DNA of 64,000 bases from Actinoplanes solisilvae (GCF_003999975.1 NZ_RJAC01000002.1:1-64000), one strand, 5' to 3'. Positions 34,505 to 44,154 are shown, counted from the first letter of the stretch. Program-made: numbers and translations. Notes: generated from the letters alone by a model not told the origin.

Positions 34505-35467
34505 ATGAAGGTAGCGGTTCTCATCCTGGAAGGCGTCGTCGCCTTCGACCTCGGCACGGCCACCCAGGTCTTCCGGGCTGCCCGCCGCGACGGTCGCCGG
34601 CTCTACGACGTGCGCGTCTGTGGCCCCGGCCCGGTGCGCAGCACGGCCGGCTTCACGGTCACCCCCGACCATGACCTGAGCCTGCTCGAGACCGCCGACA
34701 CCGTGGTCGTCCCCGGCGTCGACGACGGGACGACGGTCACCGACGGCTCCCTGCGCGACGACGTCCGCGTGGCCCTGCGGGCCGCCGCCGCCCGGGGCGC
34801 CCGCATCGTCTCGATCTGCACCGGCGCCTCCGTGCTGGCCGCGGCCGGCCTGCTCGACGGCCGCCCGGCCGCGACCCACTGGGCCTGGGGTGAAGAGATC
34901 GCCGCCCTCTATCCGCGGGTGCGCTGGAACCTCGACGTGCTCTTCGTCGACGACGGCGACGTGCTGACCTCGGCCGGGGTCGGCGCCGGGGTCGACCTCT
35001 GCCTGCACATCGTGCGCGCCGACCACGGCGCTGAGGTGGCCAACAGTGCGGCCCGCCGCTGCGTGCTGCCGCCCTGGCGAGACGGCGGCCAGGCCCAGTT
35101 CATCGAGCGCCCGGTGCCCCACTCCGAGGGGGCGAACACGGCGCCGACCCGGGCCTGGACGCTCGACCGGCTGACCGAGCCGGTCAGCCTGGAGGAGATG
35201 GCCGAGCACGCCCGCATGAGCGTGCGCACCTTCACCCGGCGCTTCCGCGAGGAGACCGGCACGAGCCCACGGCAGTGGCTGTTGCAGCAGCGCGTCGCCC
35301 ACGCTCAGGTGCTGCTCGAGTCGACCGATCTGGGGGTGGAGACCGTGGCCCGCCGCTCGGGGCTGGGCACGGCCACGGCACTGCGGCAGCACCTGCACGC
35401 GGCGATCGGTGTGGCGCCCTCGACGTACCGCCGAACCTTCCGTCAACCCGCGCAAACCGGATCATAA
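34505..35467 (+). CDS. GlxA-family AraC-type transcriptional regulator
   Basis: A 320-residue regulator with an N-terminal DJ-1/PfpI-like domain (about 1-170) and a C-terminal AraC DNA-binding domain (about 220-315). The amidase-like nucleophile elbow VSICTGAS carries Cys105, followed by ATHW. The two helix-turn-helix units are SLEEMAEHARMSVRTFTRRF and LGVETVARRSGLGTATAL. The ATG at 34505 directly precedes MKVAVLILEGV, the family start. It is divergent from the MFS gene with a 70-base gap, a common regulator-transporter layout. Confidence 0.92.
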   Translation: MKVAVLILEGVVAFDLGTATQVFRAARRDGRRLYDVRVCGPGPVRSTAGFTVTPDHDLSLLETADTVVVPGVDDGTTVTDGSLRDDVRVALRAAAARGARIVSICTGASVLAAAGLLDGRPAATHWAWGEEIAALYPRVRWNLDVLFVDDGDVLTSAGVGAGVDLCLHIVRADHGAEVANSAARRCVLPPWRDGGQAQFIERPVPHSEGANTAPTRAWTLDRLTEPVSLEEMAEHARMSVRTFTRRFREETGTSPRQWLLQQRVAHAQVLLESTDLGVETVARRSGLGTATALRQHLHAAIGVAPSTYRRTFRQPAQTGS

Positions 35468-35529
35468 CTCAGTAAAGTCGCGTGACGTCCGATGGGCAGA
35501 GTGAGCACTCTTGCCGACCCGAGGACGAC

Positions 35530-37197
35530 ATGGACCAGACCTTCCGCCCGCTGCTGGACGCGCTGAAGCAGATCGGGATCGATCCGCTCGCCGTCGACGC
35601 GGCCGCGGAGGAGGCGCAGCGCAGCGGCCGGTCGGTGCGCGCGGTCCTGATCAACGACCAGGTCGTCACCGAGGAGCAGCTCACCGCGGCGGCCGCCCAG
35701 GCCTTCGGCATCAACACGGTCGACCTGGTCAGCTTCGTCCCCGACCCGGCGGCGCTGAAGAAGATCCCGCTGCCGGTCGTGCTGCGTCACCGCGTGCTCG
35801 GCCTCTCGATGTCCGACGGCGAGTTGGTCGTCGGCGTCACCGATCCCGGCGACGTCGTCGCGCTCGACGACGTGCGGGCCGCGACCGGCATGACCGTACG
35901 CCCGGTGGTGGTCGCCCGCAGTGAGGTGCGTCGGATCATCGAGCGGCTCCAGCGGGAGTCCAGCGACCTCGGCGAGATGGTCGACGGCGAGACCGAGGCG
36001 CAGGCGGCGATGGCCGCGCAGGCGCAGAGCGCCGACGACGCCCCGATCGTGCGCTACGTCAACAACCTGATCGAGCAGGCCGTCATGAACCGCGCCTCCG
36101 ACCTGCACCTCGAGCCCACCGAGGACGACATGCGGGTGCGCTACCGCATCGACGGCGTGCTGCACGAGGTGGACGTGGTGCCGCGCGGCGTGATGGCCGC
36201 GCTGACGTCGCGCATCAAGATCATGTCGGGCGTCGACATCACCGAGAAGAGGGTGCCGCAGAACGGCCGCATCACCGCGCTCATCCGCGAACGCACGGTC
36301 GACCTGCGTACGGCCACACTGCCCACGGTGTGGGGCGAGAAGATCGTGCTGCGGGTGCTCGACACCGGCGGCATCGACCTCGACATGAACAAGCTCGGCT
36401 TCACCCAGTACAACCTCGACCGGTTCGCCGCGTCGTTCACCAAGCCGCACGGCATGCTGCTGGTGACCGGCCCGACCGGCTCCGGAAAATCGACCACGCT
36501 CTATGCCACGCTGGGCCGGATCAGCAAGCCGGAAGTCAACGTGATCACCGTCGAGGACCCGGTCGAGTACCGGCTTCGCGGCGTCAACCAGGTGCAGGTC
36601 AACGTCAAGGCCGGCCTGACCTTCGCCGCCGTGCTGCCGGCGATCCTGCGCTCCGACCCTGACGTCGTGCTGATCGGCGAGATCCGGGACAGCAATACGG
36701 CGCAGATCGCGGTGGAGGCGTCGCTGACCGGTCACCTCGTGCTCTCGACGCTGCACACCAACGACGCGCCGGGTGCGGTCACCCGCCTCACCGAGATGGG
36801 CATCGAGCCGTTCCTGGTCGGGTCGTCGCTCGACTGCGTGCTGGCCCAGCGGCTGGCGCGCCGGCTCTGCGACTGGTGCAAGGAGGCCTACAAGCCGGCC
36901 GAGGAGGAGCTGCTCGGCGCGCGCTGGCCGTTCGAGGACCTGGTCGTGCCCGAGGCGCTCTATCGCCCGGTGGGCTGCCGCAACTGCGCCAACACGGGCT
37001 ACCGGGGCCGGATCGCGTTGCACGAGGTCATGCCGATCTCACCGGAGATCGAGGCGCTGACCATCCGGCGGGCCTCGACCAACGAGATCCGCGAGGTGGC
37101 GCTCTACCAGGGCATGTACGACCTACGCGCGGACGGCCTGGCCAAGGCGTCCGGCGGGCTCACCTCCGTACGGGAGGTCTCTCGGGTCGCGATCTGA
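35530..37197 (+). CDS. pilB: type IV pilus assembly ATPase PilB
   Basis: A 555-residue GspE/PilB hexameric ATPase that powers pilus extension at the inner face of the membrane. An MshEN-type N-domain (about 1-150, with LLDALKQIGIDP and VVTEEQL) precedes the ATPase core. Walker A is GPTGSGKST near 314-322, the Asp box is around ITVEDPVEYR, Walker B is DPDVVLIGEIRD and the His box is STLHTNDAPGA. A zinc motif CDWC...CRNC (near 446 and 483) is intact. The ATG at 35530 has GAGGA upstream. It is the first gene of the pilus cluster. Confidence 0.96.
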   Translation: MDQTFRPLLDALKQIGIDPLAVDAAAEEAQRSGRSVRAVLINDQVVTEEQLTAAAAQAFGINTVDLVSFVPDPAALKKIPLPVVLRHRVLGLSMSDGELVVGVTDPGDVVALDDVRAATGMTVRPVVVARSEVRRIIERLQRESSDLGEMVDGETEAQAAMAAQAQSADDAPIVRYVNNLIEQAVMNRASDLHLEPTEDDMRVRYRIDGVLHEVDVVPRGVMAALTSRIKIMSGVDITEKRVPQNGRITALIRERTVDLRTATLPTVWGEKIVLRVLDTGGIDLDMNKLGFTQYNLDRFAASFTKPHGMLLVTGPTGSGKSTTLYATLGRISKPEVNVITVEDPVEYRLRGVNQVQVNVKAGLTFAAVLPAILRSDPDVVLIGEIRDSNTAQIAVEASLTGHLVLSTLHTNDAPGAVTRLTEMGIEPFLVGSSLDCVLAQRLARRLCDWCKEAYKPAEEELLGARWPFEDLVVPEALYRPVGCRNCANTGYRGRIALHEVMPISPEIEALTIRRASTNEIREVALYQGMYDLRADGLAKASGGLTSVREVSRVAI

Positions 37198-37315
37198 GGC
37201 ACCCTATCGGACCTTCGTCCGGACTGCCCGAATATGGGCAAAACGGCCCTCAACCGGTCTCGGAAGGAGCCGAATACAAGAGGGTCCAGACCGTTGAACG
37301 AGATTGCCGGTGGAG

Positions 37316-38449
37316 ATGAGCCAGACCGACCTTTTGGCGCCGCAGCAGCAGGGGGAGCACCACGAGCCGGCCACGACCGGCGACCTCGCCGTGCTCAACC
37401 AGATGCTCGTCACGCTGGTCGAGTCGCGCGGCTCCGACCTGCACCTGACCGTCGGCACGCCGCCGATGATCCGGGTCAACGGCTCGCTGCGCCCGATCGA
37501 GGGCTACGGCAATCTCAACTCCGACGACACCGCGCTGCTCTGCCGTGCCGCGATCTCGTTCGAGCAGTGGGAGACGTTCCGCGCCAACCAGGAGCTCGAC
37601 TTCGCGCACAGCATCGTCGGCGTCTCGCGCTTCCGCGGCAACCTCTACGTGCAGCGCACCTCCTGCGGCGCGGTCTTCCGGGCCATCCCGCACGAGATCA
37701 AGCCGCTCGACGAGCTGGGTATGCCCGAATCGGTGGCCCGCTTCGCCCACCTGCCCCGCGGCCTGGTGCTGGTGACCGGCCCGACCGGTTCGGGCAAGAC
37801 CACGACCCTCGCCTCGATCCTCGACCTGGCCAACCGCAGCCGGGCCGACCACATCGTGACCATCGAGGACCCGATCGAGTTCCTGCACCCGCACAAACGC
37901 AGCGTGGTCAACCAGCGCGAGGTCGGCACCGACACCGAGACCTTCGCCTCGGCCCTCAAGCACGCCCTGCGCCAGGACCCCGACATCATCCTCGTCGGCG
38001 AGCTGCGCGACCTCGAGACCACGGCCACCGCGCTGACCGCCGCCGAGACCGGCCACCTCGTGCTGGCGACCCTGCACACGCAGAGCGCCACCCAGACGAT
38101 CGACCGCGTCATCGACATCTTCCCGCCGCACCAGCAGCTGCAGATCCGGGCGCAGCTGGCCGCCTCGCTCCAGGGCGTGATCACCCAGGCGCTGGCCCCG
38201 CGGGCCGACAACAAGGGCCGGACCGTGATCTGCGAGATCCTCACCGCGACCCCGGCCATCCGCAGCCTGATCCGCGAGGGCAAGACGCACCAGATCCCCT
38301 CGTTCATGCAGGCCGGCGCGGGCGACGGCATGCTCGCGTTCGACCAGCACCTGGGCGAGAAGGTGCGCGAACAGGTCGTGACGATGCAGGCCGCCCTCGA
38401 GCTCTGCCACTCCGCCGAGGAGCTCAAGCGACTCGTGGGACGGGGGTGA
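37316..38449 (+). CDS. pilT: type IV pilus retraction ATPase PilT
   Basis: A 377-residue retraction motor. It has the PilT N-domain signature GSDLHLTVGTPPMIRV, Walker A GPTGSGKTT near 155, ITIEDPIEF, DPDIILVGELRD and the AIRNLIRE-like retraction helix written here as AIRSLIREGKTHQIPS, a hallmark that separates PilT from PilB. The ATG at 37316 is used; a TTG at 37304 is an in-frame alternative. It follows pilB after 118 bases and leads pilC by four bases. Its presence suggests retractile pili capable of twitching or DNA uptake, although actual motility cannot be read from sequence. Confidence 0.95.
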   Translation: MSQTDLLAPQQQGEHHEPATTGDLAVLNQMLVTLVESRGSDLHLTVGTPPMIRVNGSLRPIEGYGNLNSDDTALLCRAAISFEQWETFRANQELDFAHSIVGVSRFRGNLYVQRTSCGAVFRAIPHEIKPLDELGMPESVARFAHLPRGLVLVTGPTGSGKTTTLASILDLANRSRADHIVTIEDPIEFLHPHKRSVVNQREVGTDTETFASALKHALRQDPDIILVGELRDLETTATALTAAETGHLVLATLHTQSATQTIDRVIDIFPPHQQLQIRAQLAASLQGVITQALAPRADNKGRTVICEILTATPAIRSLIREGKTHQIPSFMQAGAGDGMLAFDQHLGEKVREQVVTMQAALELCHSAEELKRLVGRG

Positions 38450-38453
38450 GGTC

Positions 38454-39686
38454 ATGCCGGCCACCAAGGTCTTCCGGTACAGCAGCATCGACGGCGCCGG
38501 CCATCGCGGCAAGGGCACCGTCGAGGCGCCGAACGAGGCCGCGGCCACCCACCTGCTCAAGCAGCGCGGCGAGACGCCCCTCGAGCTGACCGAGACCGGC
38601 AAGGGTCTCGACATGGAGATCAAGATCCCGGGCCTCGGCGGCCGGGTGAAGCTCAAGGATCTCGCCGTGTTCGCCCGTCAGTTCGCCACGATGACCGCGT
38701 CCGGCATGTCGTTGCTGCGCTCGCTGTCGATCCTGGAGGAGCAGACCGACTCGCTACCGCTCAGGAAGGCGATCGGCGACGTCCGTACGGATGTGGCCGG
38801 TGGTGGCTCACTGTCGGCCTCGATGGCCAAGCACGACCGCATCTTCCCGCGCCTGATGATCGCCATGATCCGGGCCGGCGAGACCGGCGGCATGATCGAC
38901 CGCGCTCTCGAGCAGATCGCGGACAGCCTGGAGAAGGACACCACGCTCCGCGGCAAGATCAAGAGCGCGATGACCTATCCGGCGATCGTGCTGGGGTTCA
39001 CCTTCATCCTGATCGCCGCGGTGCTGATCTTCATCGTGCCGATCTTCGAGCAGATGTTCGCGAACCTCGGCGGCGAGCTGCCGGCGATCACCCAGTTCCT
39101 GGTCGACGCGAGCCACAACATGTGGTGGATCGGACCGTTGATCATCACCCTGGGCGTCGGCGGGTCGATCACCTATCGGCACAAGACGCGCACCAGTGCC
39201 GAGTTCCGACTCAAGGTCGACCGCATCAAGATCCGTACGCCCGTCTTCGGCCCGCTGTTCCGCAAGCTCGCGATGAGCCGCTTCTCCCGCAACCTGGGCC
39301 TGCTGCTCAACGTCGGCGTTCCGGTGATGCATGCCCTGACCGTGGTCGGCGAGACCACGGGCAACGAAATCATCAATGTCGCCATGAAGGACGTGCAAGC
39401 CGCCGTACGGGACGGCCAGCCCATGTCCTCCGGTCTGCGTAACCATCCGATCTTTCCGGCCATGGTCACCCAAATGATCGAAGTCGGCGAAGAAAGCGGC
39501 CAAATCAGTCAGATGCTTGACAAGGTTGCCGATTTCTATGACAGGGAGGTCGACGCTGCCGCCGACTCCCTGACCGCATCGATCGAACCGATCATGGTGC
39601 TCGTCATGGGCTCCGTGGTAGGCGGAATGGTGATCTGTCTCTACCTACCGATGTTCACCATTTATCAGAACATTCAGAGCAACTGA
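38454..39686 (+). CDS. pilC: type IV pilus inner-membrane platform protein PilC
   Basis: A 410-residue GspF/PilC protein with the duplicated T2SF domain: DLAVFARQFATMTASGMSLLRSL in copy one, and SRFSRNLGLLLNVGVPVMHAL with GEESGQISQMLDKVADFYDREV in copy two. Three long hydrophobic helices are visible (about 170-190, 215-235 and 380-405). It links the ATPases to pilin in the membrane. It begins four bases after pilT, with GGGGGTGAGG as ribosome site. Confidence 0.95.
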   Translation: MPATKVFRYSSIDGAGHRGKGTVEAPNEAAATHLLKQRGETPLELTETGKGLDMEIKIPGLGGRVKLKDLAVFARQFATMTASGMSLLRSLSILEEQTDSLPLRKAIGDVRTDVAGGGSLSASMAKHDRIFPRLMIAMIRAGETGGMIDRALEQIADSLEKDTTLRGKIKSAMTYPAIVLGFTFILIAAVLIFIVPIFEQMFANLGGELPAITQFLVDASHNMWWIGPLIITLGVGGSITYRHKTRTSAEFRLKVDRIKIRTPVFGPLFRKLAMSRFSRNLGLLLNVGVPVMHALTVVGETTGNEIINVAMKDVQAAVRDGQPMSSGLRNHPIFPAMVTQMIEVGEESGQISQMLDKVADFYDREVDAAADSLTASIEPIMVLVMGSVVGGMVICLYLPMFTIYQNIQSN

Positions 39687-39763
39687 AAACGCGAACCGCC
39701 GGACTCCCGCCGGCCATCACCGGGCCCCCCAGCCCGCTCACCCGACGCCATGGAGGCACCCCC

Positions 39764-40270
39764 ATGCACGATGTCATCACCCGGCTGCGGACCAAGAAGG
39801 ACGACGAGGGCTTCACGCTCATCGAGCTCCTGGTCGTCGTGGTCATCATCGGCGTGCTCGTCGCGATCGCCGTGCCGGTCTACCTGAACTACCGCAAGGG
39901 TGCCGCGGACAAGTCCGCGCAGTCCGACGTGCGCGGGGCCGTCAGCACGATCGAGCAGTTCTACACGGACAACAGCAACTCGTACCCGAAGGCGGACCAG
40001 AAGGAGATCAAGGCCAGCTTCAACATCTCCTCGGGCTCGACCGTCGCCGCCGCCACCGCGCCGGCCGGCTGGATCACGCTGTCCGACAAGACGACGATGA
40101 CCTACCTCATCGGCACGTCGACCGGCACCGCACCGAACAACACCGTCTCGACCTACAAGGTCTGCGCCGTGAACGCCAACGGCAGCGGAAAGCTGTACCT
40201 CTACGACAGCGCCGTGGGCGGCTCGGTCAAGACGCTGGACGGCGGCAAGATCGCCGACTGCACTCCCTGA
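39764..40270 (+). CDS. pilA: type IV major pilin PilA
   Basis: A 168-residue prepilin. Type III signal: a charged 16-residue leader (RLRTKKDDEG) cleaved before Phe17, giving mature FTLIELLVVVVIIGVLVA with Glu5, the residue needed for subunit docking. After the hydrophobic helix come KGAADKSAQSDVRGAVSTIEQFY and a Ser/Thr/Asn-rich globular part. Two cysteines (VCAVN and DCTP) can form the C-terminal disulfide loop. GGAGG precedes the ATG. The short globular domain fits a minor-sized, pseudopilin-like pilin; it is the only pilin in the cluster. Confidence 0.95.
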   Translation: MHDVITRLRTKKDDEGFTLIELLVVVVIIGVLVAIAVPVYLNYRKGAADKSAQSDVRGAVSTIEQFYTDNSNSYPKADQKEIKASFNISSGSTVAAATAPAGWITLSDKTTMTYLIGTSTGTAPNNTVSTYKVCAVNANGSGKLYLYDSAVGGSVKTLDGGKIADCTP

Positions 40271-40310
40271 TCCTTCGACACCCACCGCCGGCGCCAAGGA
40301 GGTAATCCCG

Positions 40311-41099
40311 ATGCCGCAGCCCGCGCTGCTGATCGTGGTGGCCCTGCTCGGCCTGGCGGTGGGTTCGTTCCTCAACGTCGTGATCCACCGCGTACCCCGC
40401 GACGAGTCGCTGCTGCACCCCCGGTCGCACTGCCCGGCCTGCGGCAGCGAGGTTCGCAACCGGCACAACATCCCGGTGCTCGGCTGGCTGCTGCTGCGCG
40501 GCCGGTGCGCCGACTGCGATACGCGGATCAGCCCGCGCTACCCGCTCGTCGAGACCGGCACCGCCGTCCTCTTCGTCGCGGTGGCGGCCCGGTTCGGCCT
40601 CTCCTGGGAACTGCCGGCCTACCTCTACCTGGCGGCGATCTCGGTGGCCCTGGCGGTGATCGACCTCGACGTGATGCGCCTGCCCGACAAGATCGTCCTC
40701 CCGTCGTACTTCGTGGCCCTGGCCCTGCTGGCCCCCGCGGTGATCGCGGAGCAGAGCTGGTCGGCCGCCGGGCGGGCCCTGCTCGCGGCGGCGGTGCTCT
40801 ACGTCGGCTACTTCATCCTGGCCGCCATGCCGCGGGGCATGGGCGGCGGCGACCTCAAGCTGGCCCCGCTGATCGGCTTCTACCTCGGCTGGCTCGGCTG
40901 GAGCTCGGTGGCGATCGGCGCCTTCGCGGCGTTCCTGCTCGGCGGGCTGGCCGCCGGTCTGCTGATGCTGCTGCGCCGGGCCGGTCGCAAGTCGCGCATC
41001 CCCTTCGGCCCCTACATGCTCGCCGGCGCCTTCCTCGCGGTCTTCGCCGGAGCGCCGATCGCGCAGTGGTACTCCTCGCTCATCACCCCCACCGTCTGA
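40311..41099 (+). CDS. pilD: prepilin peptidase / N-methyltransferase PilD
   Basis: A 262-residue polytopic membrane aspartyl protease. It cleaves the prepilin leader and methylates the new N-terminal Phe. The cytosolic N-domain has two zinc CxxC pairs (CPACGSEV and CADCD). The catalytic aspartates are in IDLDVMRLPDKIVLP and GGGDLKLAPLIGFYLG, matching the TFPP signature. GGAGG lies before the ATG. It follows pilA by 40 bases. Confidence 0.95.
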   Translation: MPQPALLIVVALLGLAVGSFLNVVIHRVPRDESLLHPRSHCPACGSEVRNRHNIPVLGWLLLRGRCADCDTRISPRYPLVETGTAVLFVAVAARFGLSWELPAYLYLAAISVALAVIDLDVMRLPDKIVLPSYFVALALLAPAVIAEQSWSAAGRALLAAAVLYVGYFILAAMPRGMGGGDLKLAPLIGFYLGWLGWSSVAIGAFAAFLLGGLAAGLLMLLRRAGRKSRIPFGPYMLAGAFLAVFAGAPIAQWYSSLITPTV

Positions 41100-41121
41100 T
41101 TTTCGCCAAGGAAGGAGACCG

Positions 41122-42147
41122 ATGGCTGGCGTCATCCCGATCGGGCTGGACATCGGCACGTCCTCCATCCGGGCCGTCGAGGTCCGGCGCACCAAGGACG
41201 ACTACACGTTGTCCAACTTCGGCCAGGTTCCGCTGCCGGCGGGCGCGGTGACCGGCGGGGCCGTGCAGGACCCGGTGCTGGTCACCTCGGCCCTCAAACA
41301 GCTCTGGGCGGCCTGCAAGTTCAGCACGAAGAGCGTCAACCTCGGCGTGACCAACCCGCAGCTCGTCGTGCGTGAGATGGCGGTGTCGAACCTGCCCGCC
41401 AAGGAGATGCGCCAGGCCCTGCCCTTCCAGGTCAGGGACGCGTTGCCGCTGGCCGTCGAACGCTCGCTGCTCGACTTCTATCCGCTCGAGACACCGGGCG
41501 ACAACCCGACCGTACGCGGTCTGCTGATCGCCATGCCCAAGGAGGCGGTGATGAACGCCGTCGACGCCGTCGAGAAAGCCGGCCTGCACGTGAAGAACGT
41601 CGACCTGGCGTCGTTCGCCCTGCTGCGGGCCGCGTCCCGGCTCGACACCCAGATCGAGGCGATCGTCGACATCGGGCTCGACGTGACCAGCCTGGTCGTG
41701 CACGCCGACGGCGAGCCGCTGATCGTGCGGACCGTGCCACGCGGCGGGCAGGAGATCACCGACAGCATCGCCACCCGGCTCGGCATCCCGCGGCCCGAGG
41801 CCGAGGAGCTCAAGTGCCGCTTCGGCCTGCACGGCGACGGACGTCCCGACGCCGTGAAGGCCGCCGAGGAGGCGGTCCGCCCGCTGGTCAGCGAGCTGCG
41901 CAGCTCATTCACCTACCTCGCCTCGAGCGAGCGTCACCAGCAGGTCACCCGGCTCGCGCTCTGCGGCGGCAGCGCGCTGATGCCCGGCCTGGCCGAGCAC
42001 CTGCAGAACCAGCTTCGGATCACCGTGATGTACGCCGACAGCGCCAGCCGCCTGCGGGACACGCGCAAGGGCCGCGAGCGGGGCTTCGACAGTTTCGTGC
42101 CGTCGGCCGCGGTGTCGATCGGCCTGACCCTGGGAGCGGCAGCCTGA
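41122..42147 (+). CDS. pilM: type IV pilus assembly protein PilM
   Basis: A 341-residue cytosolic actin-like ATPase with phosphate-binding loops GLDIGTSSIRAVEV at the start, EAIVDIGLDVTSLVVH near 185 and LCGGSALMPGLAEHL near 277. It normally binds the cytosolic tail of PilN, whose gene follows with a one-base overlap (TGATG). GAAGGAG is the ribosome site. Confidence 0.93.
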   Translation: MAGVIPIGLDIGTSSIRAVEVRRTKDDYTLSNFGQVPLPAGAVTGGAVQDPVLVTSALKQLWAACKFSTKSVNLGVTNPQLVVREMAVSNLPAKEMRQALPFQVRDALPLAVERSLLDFYPLETPGDNPTVRGLLIAMPKEAVMNAVDAVEKAGLHVKNVDLASFALLRAASRLDTQIEAIVDIGLDVTSLVVHADGEPLIVRTVPRGGQEITDSIATRLGIPRPEAEELKCRFGLHGDGRPDAVKAAEEAVRPLVSELRSSFTYLASSERHQQVTRLALCGGSALMPGLAEHLQNQLRITVMYADSASRLRDTRKGRERGFDSFVPSAAVSIGLTLGAAA

Positions 42148-42836
42148 TGACCACCACCCCGACCGCGCTGATGCCGATCGACCCGGCGGTCTCCCCCGCC
42201 CAGGTCTCGCGGGTCCTGACGATCCGCGCGAACCTGCTGCCCGACGAGATCCGGGCCGGCCGCAACGCCCGCCGTACGAAGGTCGGGCTGATCGGCGCCG
42301 TGGCCGCCGTGCTCGCCGTGCTGGCCGGCTGGTACGTCTACGCGGTCCGGCAGGTCGACATGGCCAACGAGAACCTGACCTCGGCCACCGACCAGGTGCG
42401 GCGGGCGCAGAACGACAAGAAGAAGTACTCGGGCGTGCAGCAGATCATCGACGACCGGGACGCAGTCACAGCCGACCTCAAGACGCTGCTGGCGACCGAC
42501 CTGCCGTGGGCGACCAACATGGACAGTCTGCGCGTCGACGCCAAGGCCACCGAAGTCAAGATCGACACGATCGCCGGCACCATGATCCAGGACGACGGCA
42601 CGGTCAAGGGAACCGAACCCCCGGTCGCCACGCTCTCGATCACCGGCACGGCGCCGGACAAGAAACACGTCGCCGCGTTCCTCGACAGGCTGGCGAACCA
42701 CAAGGGCGTCACCGACCCGTACGTGACAACGGTCTCGGGCGGAGGCGGCGTCACCTATGCGCTGACCGCCAAGTTCACGAAGGCCGCGCTCTGCGGCCGC
42801 TTCACCACCGCCTGCGCCCGCACCGGAGGAAACTGA
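42147..42836 (+). CDS. pilN: type IV pilus assembly protein PilN
   Basis: A 229-residue bitopic protein with a short cytosolic N-terminus containing RANLLPDEIRAGR (the PilM-binding INLLP-like motif), one transmembrane helix at about 50-70 (VGLIGAVAAVLAVLAGWYVY), a coiled-coil segment and a small extracytoplasmic domain. The ATG overlaps the pilM stop by one base. The pilO gene follows in the same way. Confidence 0.92.
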   Translation: MTTTPTALMPIDPAVSPAQVSRVLTIRANLLPDEIRAGRNARRTKVGLIGAVAAVLAVLAGWYVYAVRQVDMANENLTSATDQVRRAQNDKKKYSGVQQIIDDRDAVTADLKTLLATDLPWATNMDSLRVDAKATEVKIDTIAGTMIQDDGTVKGTEPPVATLSITGTAPDKKHVAAFLDRLANHKGVTDPYVTTVSGGGGVTYALTAKFTKAALCGRFTTACARTGGN

Positions 42837-43438
42837 TGGACGCACGGCGTACCGACCGCATCTGGCTCGTCGGCGGGATCATCACCATCGTCGTGCTCGT
42901 CACGGCGGCCTGGCTGCTGGTCATCTCGCCCAAATTCGTCGAGGCCGACGGCGTGCAGGCCGAGGCGGACGACACCACCCTGCAGCTCACCCGGCTCAGG
43001 AAGGAAGTGGCCGACCTCAAGGACAAGAACGAGAAGAAGGCCACCTATCAGGCCGAACTCGACACCCTCGTGACGAACCTGCCCGAGACCTGGGGCATGC
43101 CGGTCTTCCTGCGCTCGCTGCAGGACTCGGGCACGAAGACCAACGTCGCGGTCACCGACCTCAGCGTCGGCGGCGCGGTCACCTCGGTCAAGGTCAGTTC
43201 GGCGATCACCATGCCGATGTCGCTCAACGCCACAGGAACGGTGACCGACATCAGCCGGTTCATCGTGCGCCTGCAGCAGACCCAGAGCCGCGCCGTGCTC
43301 ATCGACGCGGTCACGGTCGCCGGCTCGGGAGGGGCCGACCGGGTCACCGCCAACCTGACCATTACCGGCTTCTGCACCACCGCGGATCTCGGGGACAGCG
43401 CGGAAGCCGACCGTAGGGATCTCTGCGCCGTGAGCTGA
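42836..43438 (+). CDS. pilO: type IV pilus assembly protein PilO
   Basis: A 200-residue bitopic protein: a transmembrane helix at about 12-32 (GGIITIVVLVTAAWLLVISP), a coiled coil (LQLTRLRKEVADLKDKNEKK) and a ferredoxin-like extracytoplasmic domain (GMPVFLRSLQDSGTK). It pairs with PilN. The ATG overlaps the pilN stop, with GGAGG seven bases upstream. No PilP or PilQ follows, as expected for a cell without an outer membrane. Confidence 0.9.
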   Translation: MDARRTDRIWLVGGIITIVVLVTAAWLLVISPKFVEADGVQAEADDTTLQLTRLRKEVADLKDKNEKKATYQAELDTLVTNLPETWGMPVFLRSLQDSGTKTNVAVTDLSVGGAVTSVKVSSAITMPMSLNATGTVTDISRFIVRLQQTQSRAVLIDAVTVAGSGGADRVTANLTITGFCTTADLGDSAEADRRDLCAVS

Positions 43439-43483
43439 GGGTGAACCGCCCGGGTAGGGAGAACACTCCATTGTCACCCTGAG

Positions 43484-43489
43484 TACTCT
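43484..43489 (+). promoter_or_regulatory. leaderless-type -10 element for the GntR gene
   Basis: TACTCT, six bases before the ATG at 43496. Confidence 0.5.
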
Positions 43490-43495
43490 GCCCGT

Positions 43496-44149
43496 ATGTC
43501 TTACGCGGTCCCACCGACCCGTACCGCAGCGGTCGTCCACCAGTTGCGCAACGAGATCGTCACCGGCGAACTGTCGCCGGGCACGCTCATCAAAGACGCC
43601 GAGCTCGCCGCTCGCCTCGGGGTCAGCATCACCCCCGTGCGCGAAGCCATCGCTCAACTCAGCGTCGAGGGCCTGATCGACATCGCGCCCAACCGCACCC
43701 GCCACGTCACCCGGGTCACCCAGAAGAACGCACTCGAACTGATCGACGTGATGACCGTGCTCGCCTGCGCGGGCTTCGAGTGGGGCGTCGACAACCTCAC
43801 CGGCACCCACGTCACGCTACTGCGTCAGCGGCAGACCGAGTTCGTCGAGGCACTGGCCGCGGGTAACGTGCTGGCGGCCGGCGCGGCGGGCTCCGACTTC
43901 AGCTCGATCGTCATCCTGGCCAGCGGCAACCGCGAGCTCCAGTCGATGGTGGACCTGGTCGTGGCCCGCACGATGCGCATACTGGCCATGACCGCCGAGA
44001 GCAACCTGTGGAGCACGTGGATCGAGGGGCACGAGGCGATCCTGGGGCTGCTCGAAGAGGGTGACCGTCAGGGGGCGGCGGCCCGCTACCGCCAGATCTA
44101 CGTCGACTACCGCGCGCAGGTCGAGCGGGAGCTCTTCGTCGACCAGTGA
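43496..44149 (+). CDS. GntR-family (FadR/FCD-type) transcriptional regulator
   Basis: A 217-residue regulator. The winged helix-turn-helix is at about 10-75 (VVHQLRNEIVTGELSPGTLI, ELAARLGVSITPVREAIAQL, EGLIDI). The C-terminal all-helical domain resembles FCD ligand-binding domains, though the metal-binding His set is incomplete (only HEAILGLLEEGD near the end is typical). It follows the pilus operon on the same strand after 57 bases but has its own -10 element, so control of the pilus genes is not implied. The effector is unknown. Confidence 0.88.
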   Translation: MSYAVPPTRTAAVVHQLRNEIVTGELSPGTLIKDAELAARLGVSITPVREAIAQLSVEGLIDIAPNRTRHVTRVTQKNALELIDVMTVLACAGFEWGVDNLTGTHVTLLRQRQTEFVEALAAGNVLAAGAAGSDFSSIVILASGNRELQSMVDLVVARTMRILAMTAESNLWSTWIEGHEAILGLLEEGDRQGAAARYRQIYVDYRAQVERELFVDQ

Positions 44150-44154
44150 GTTAG

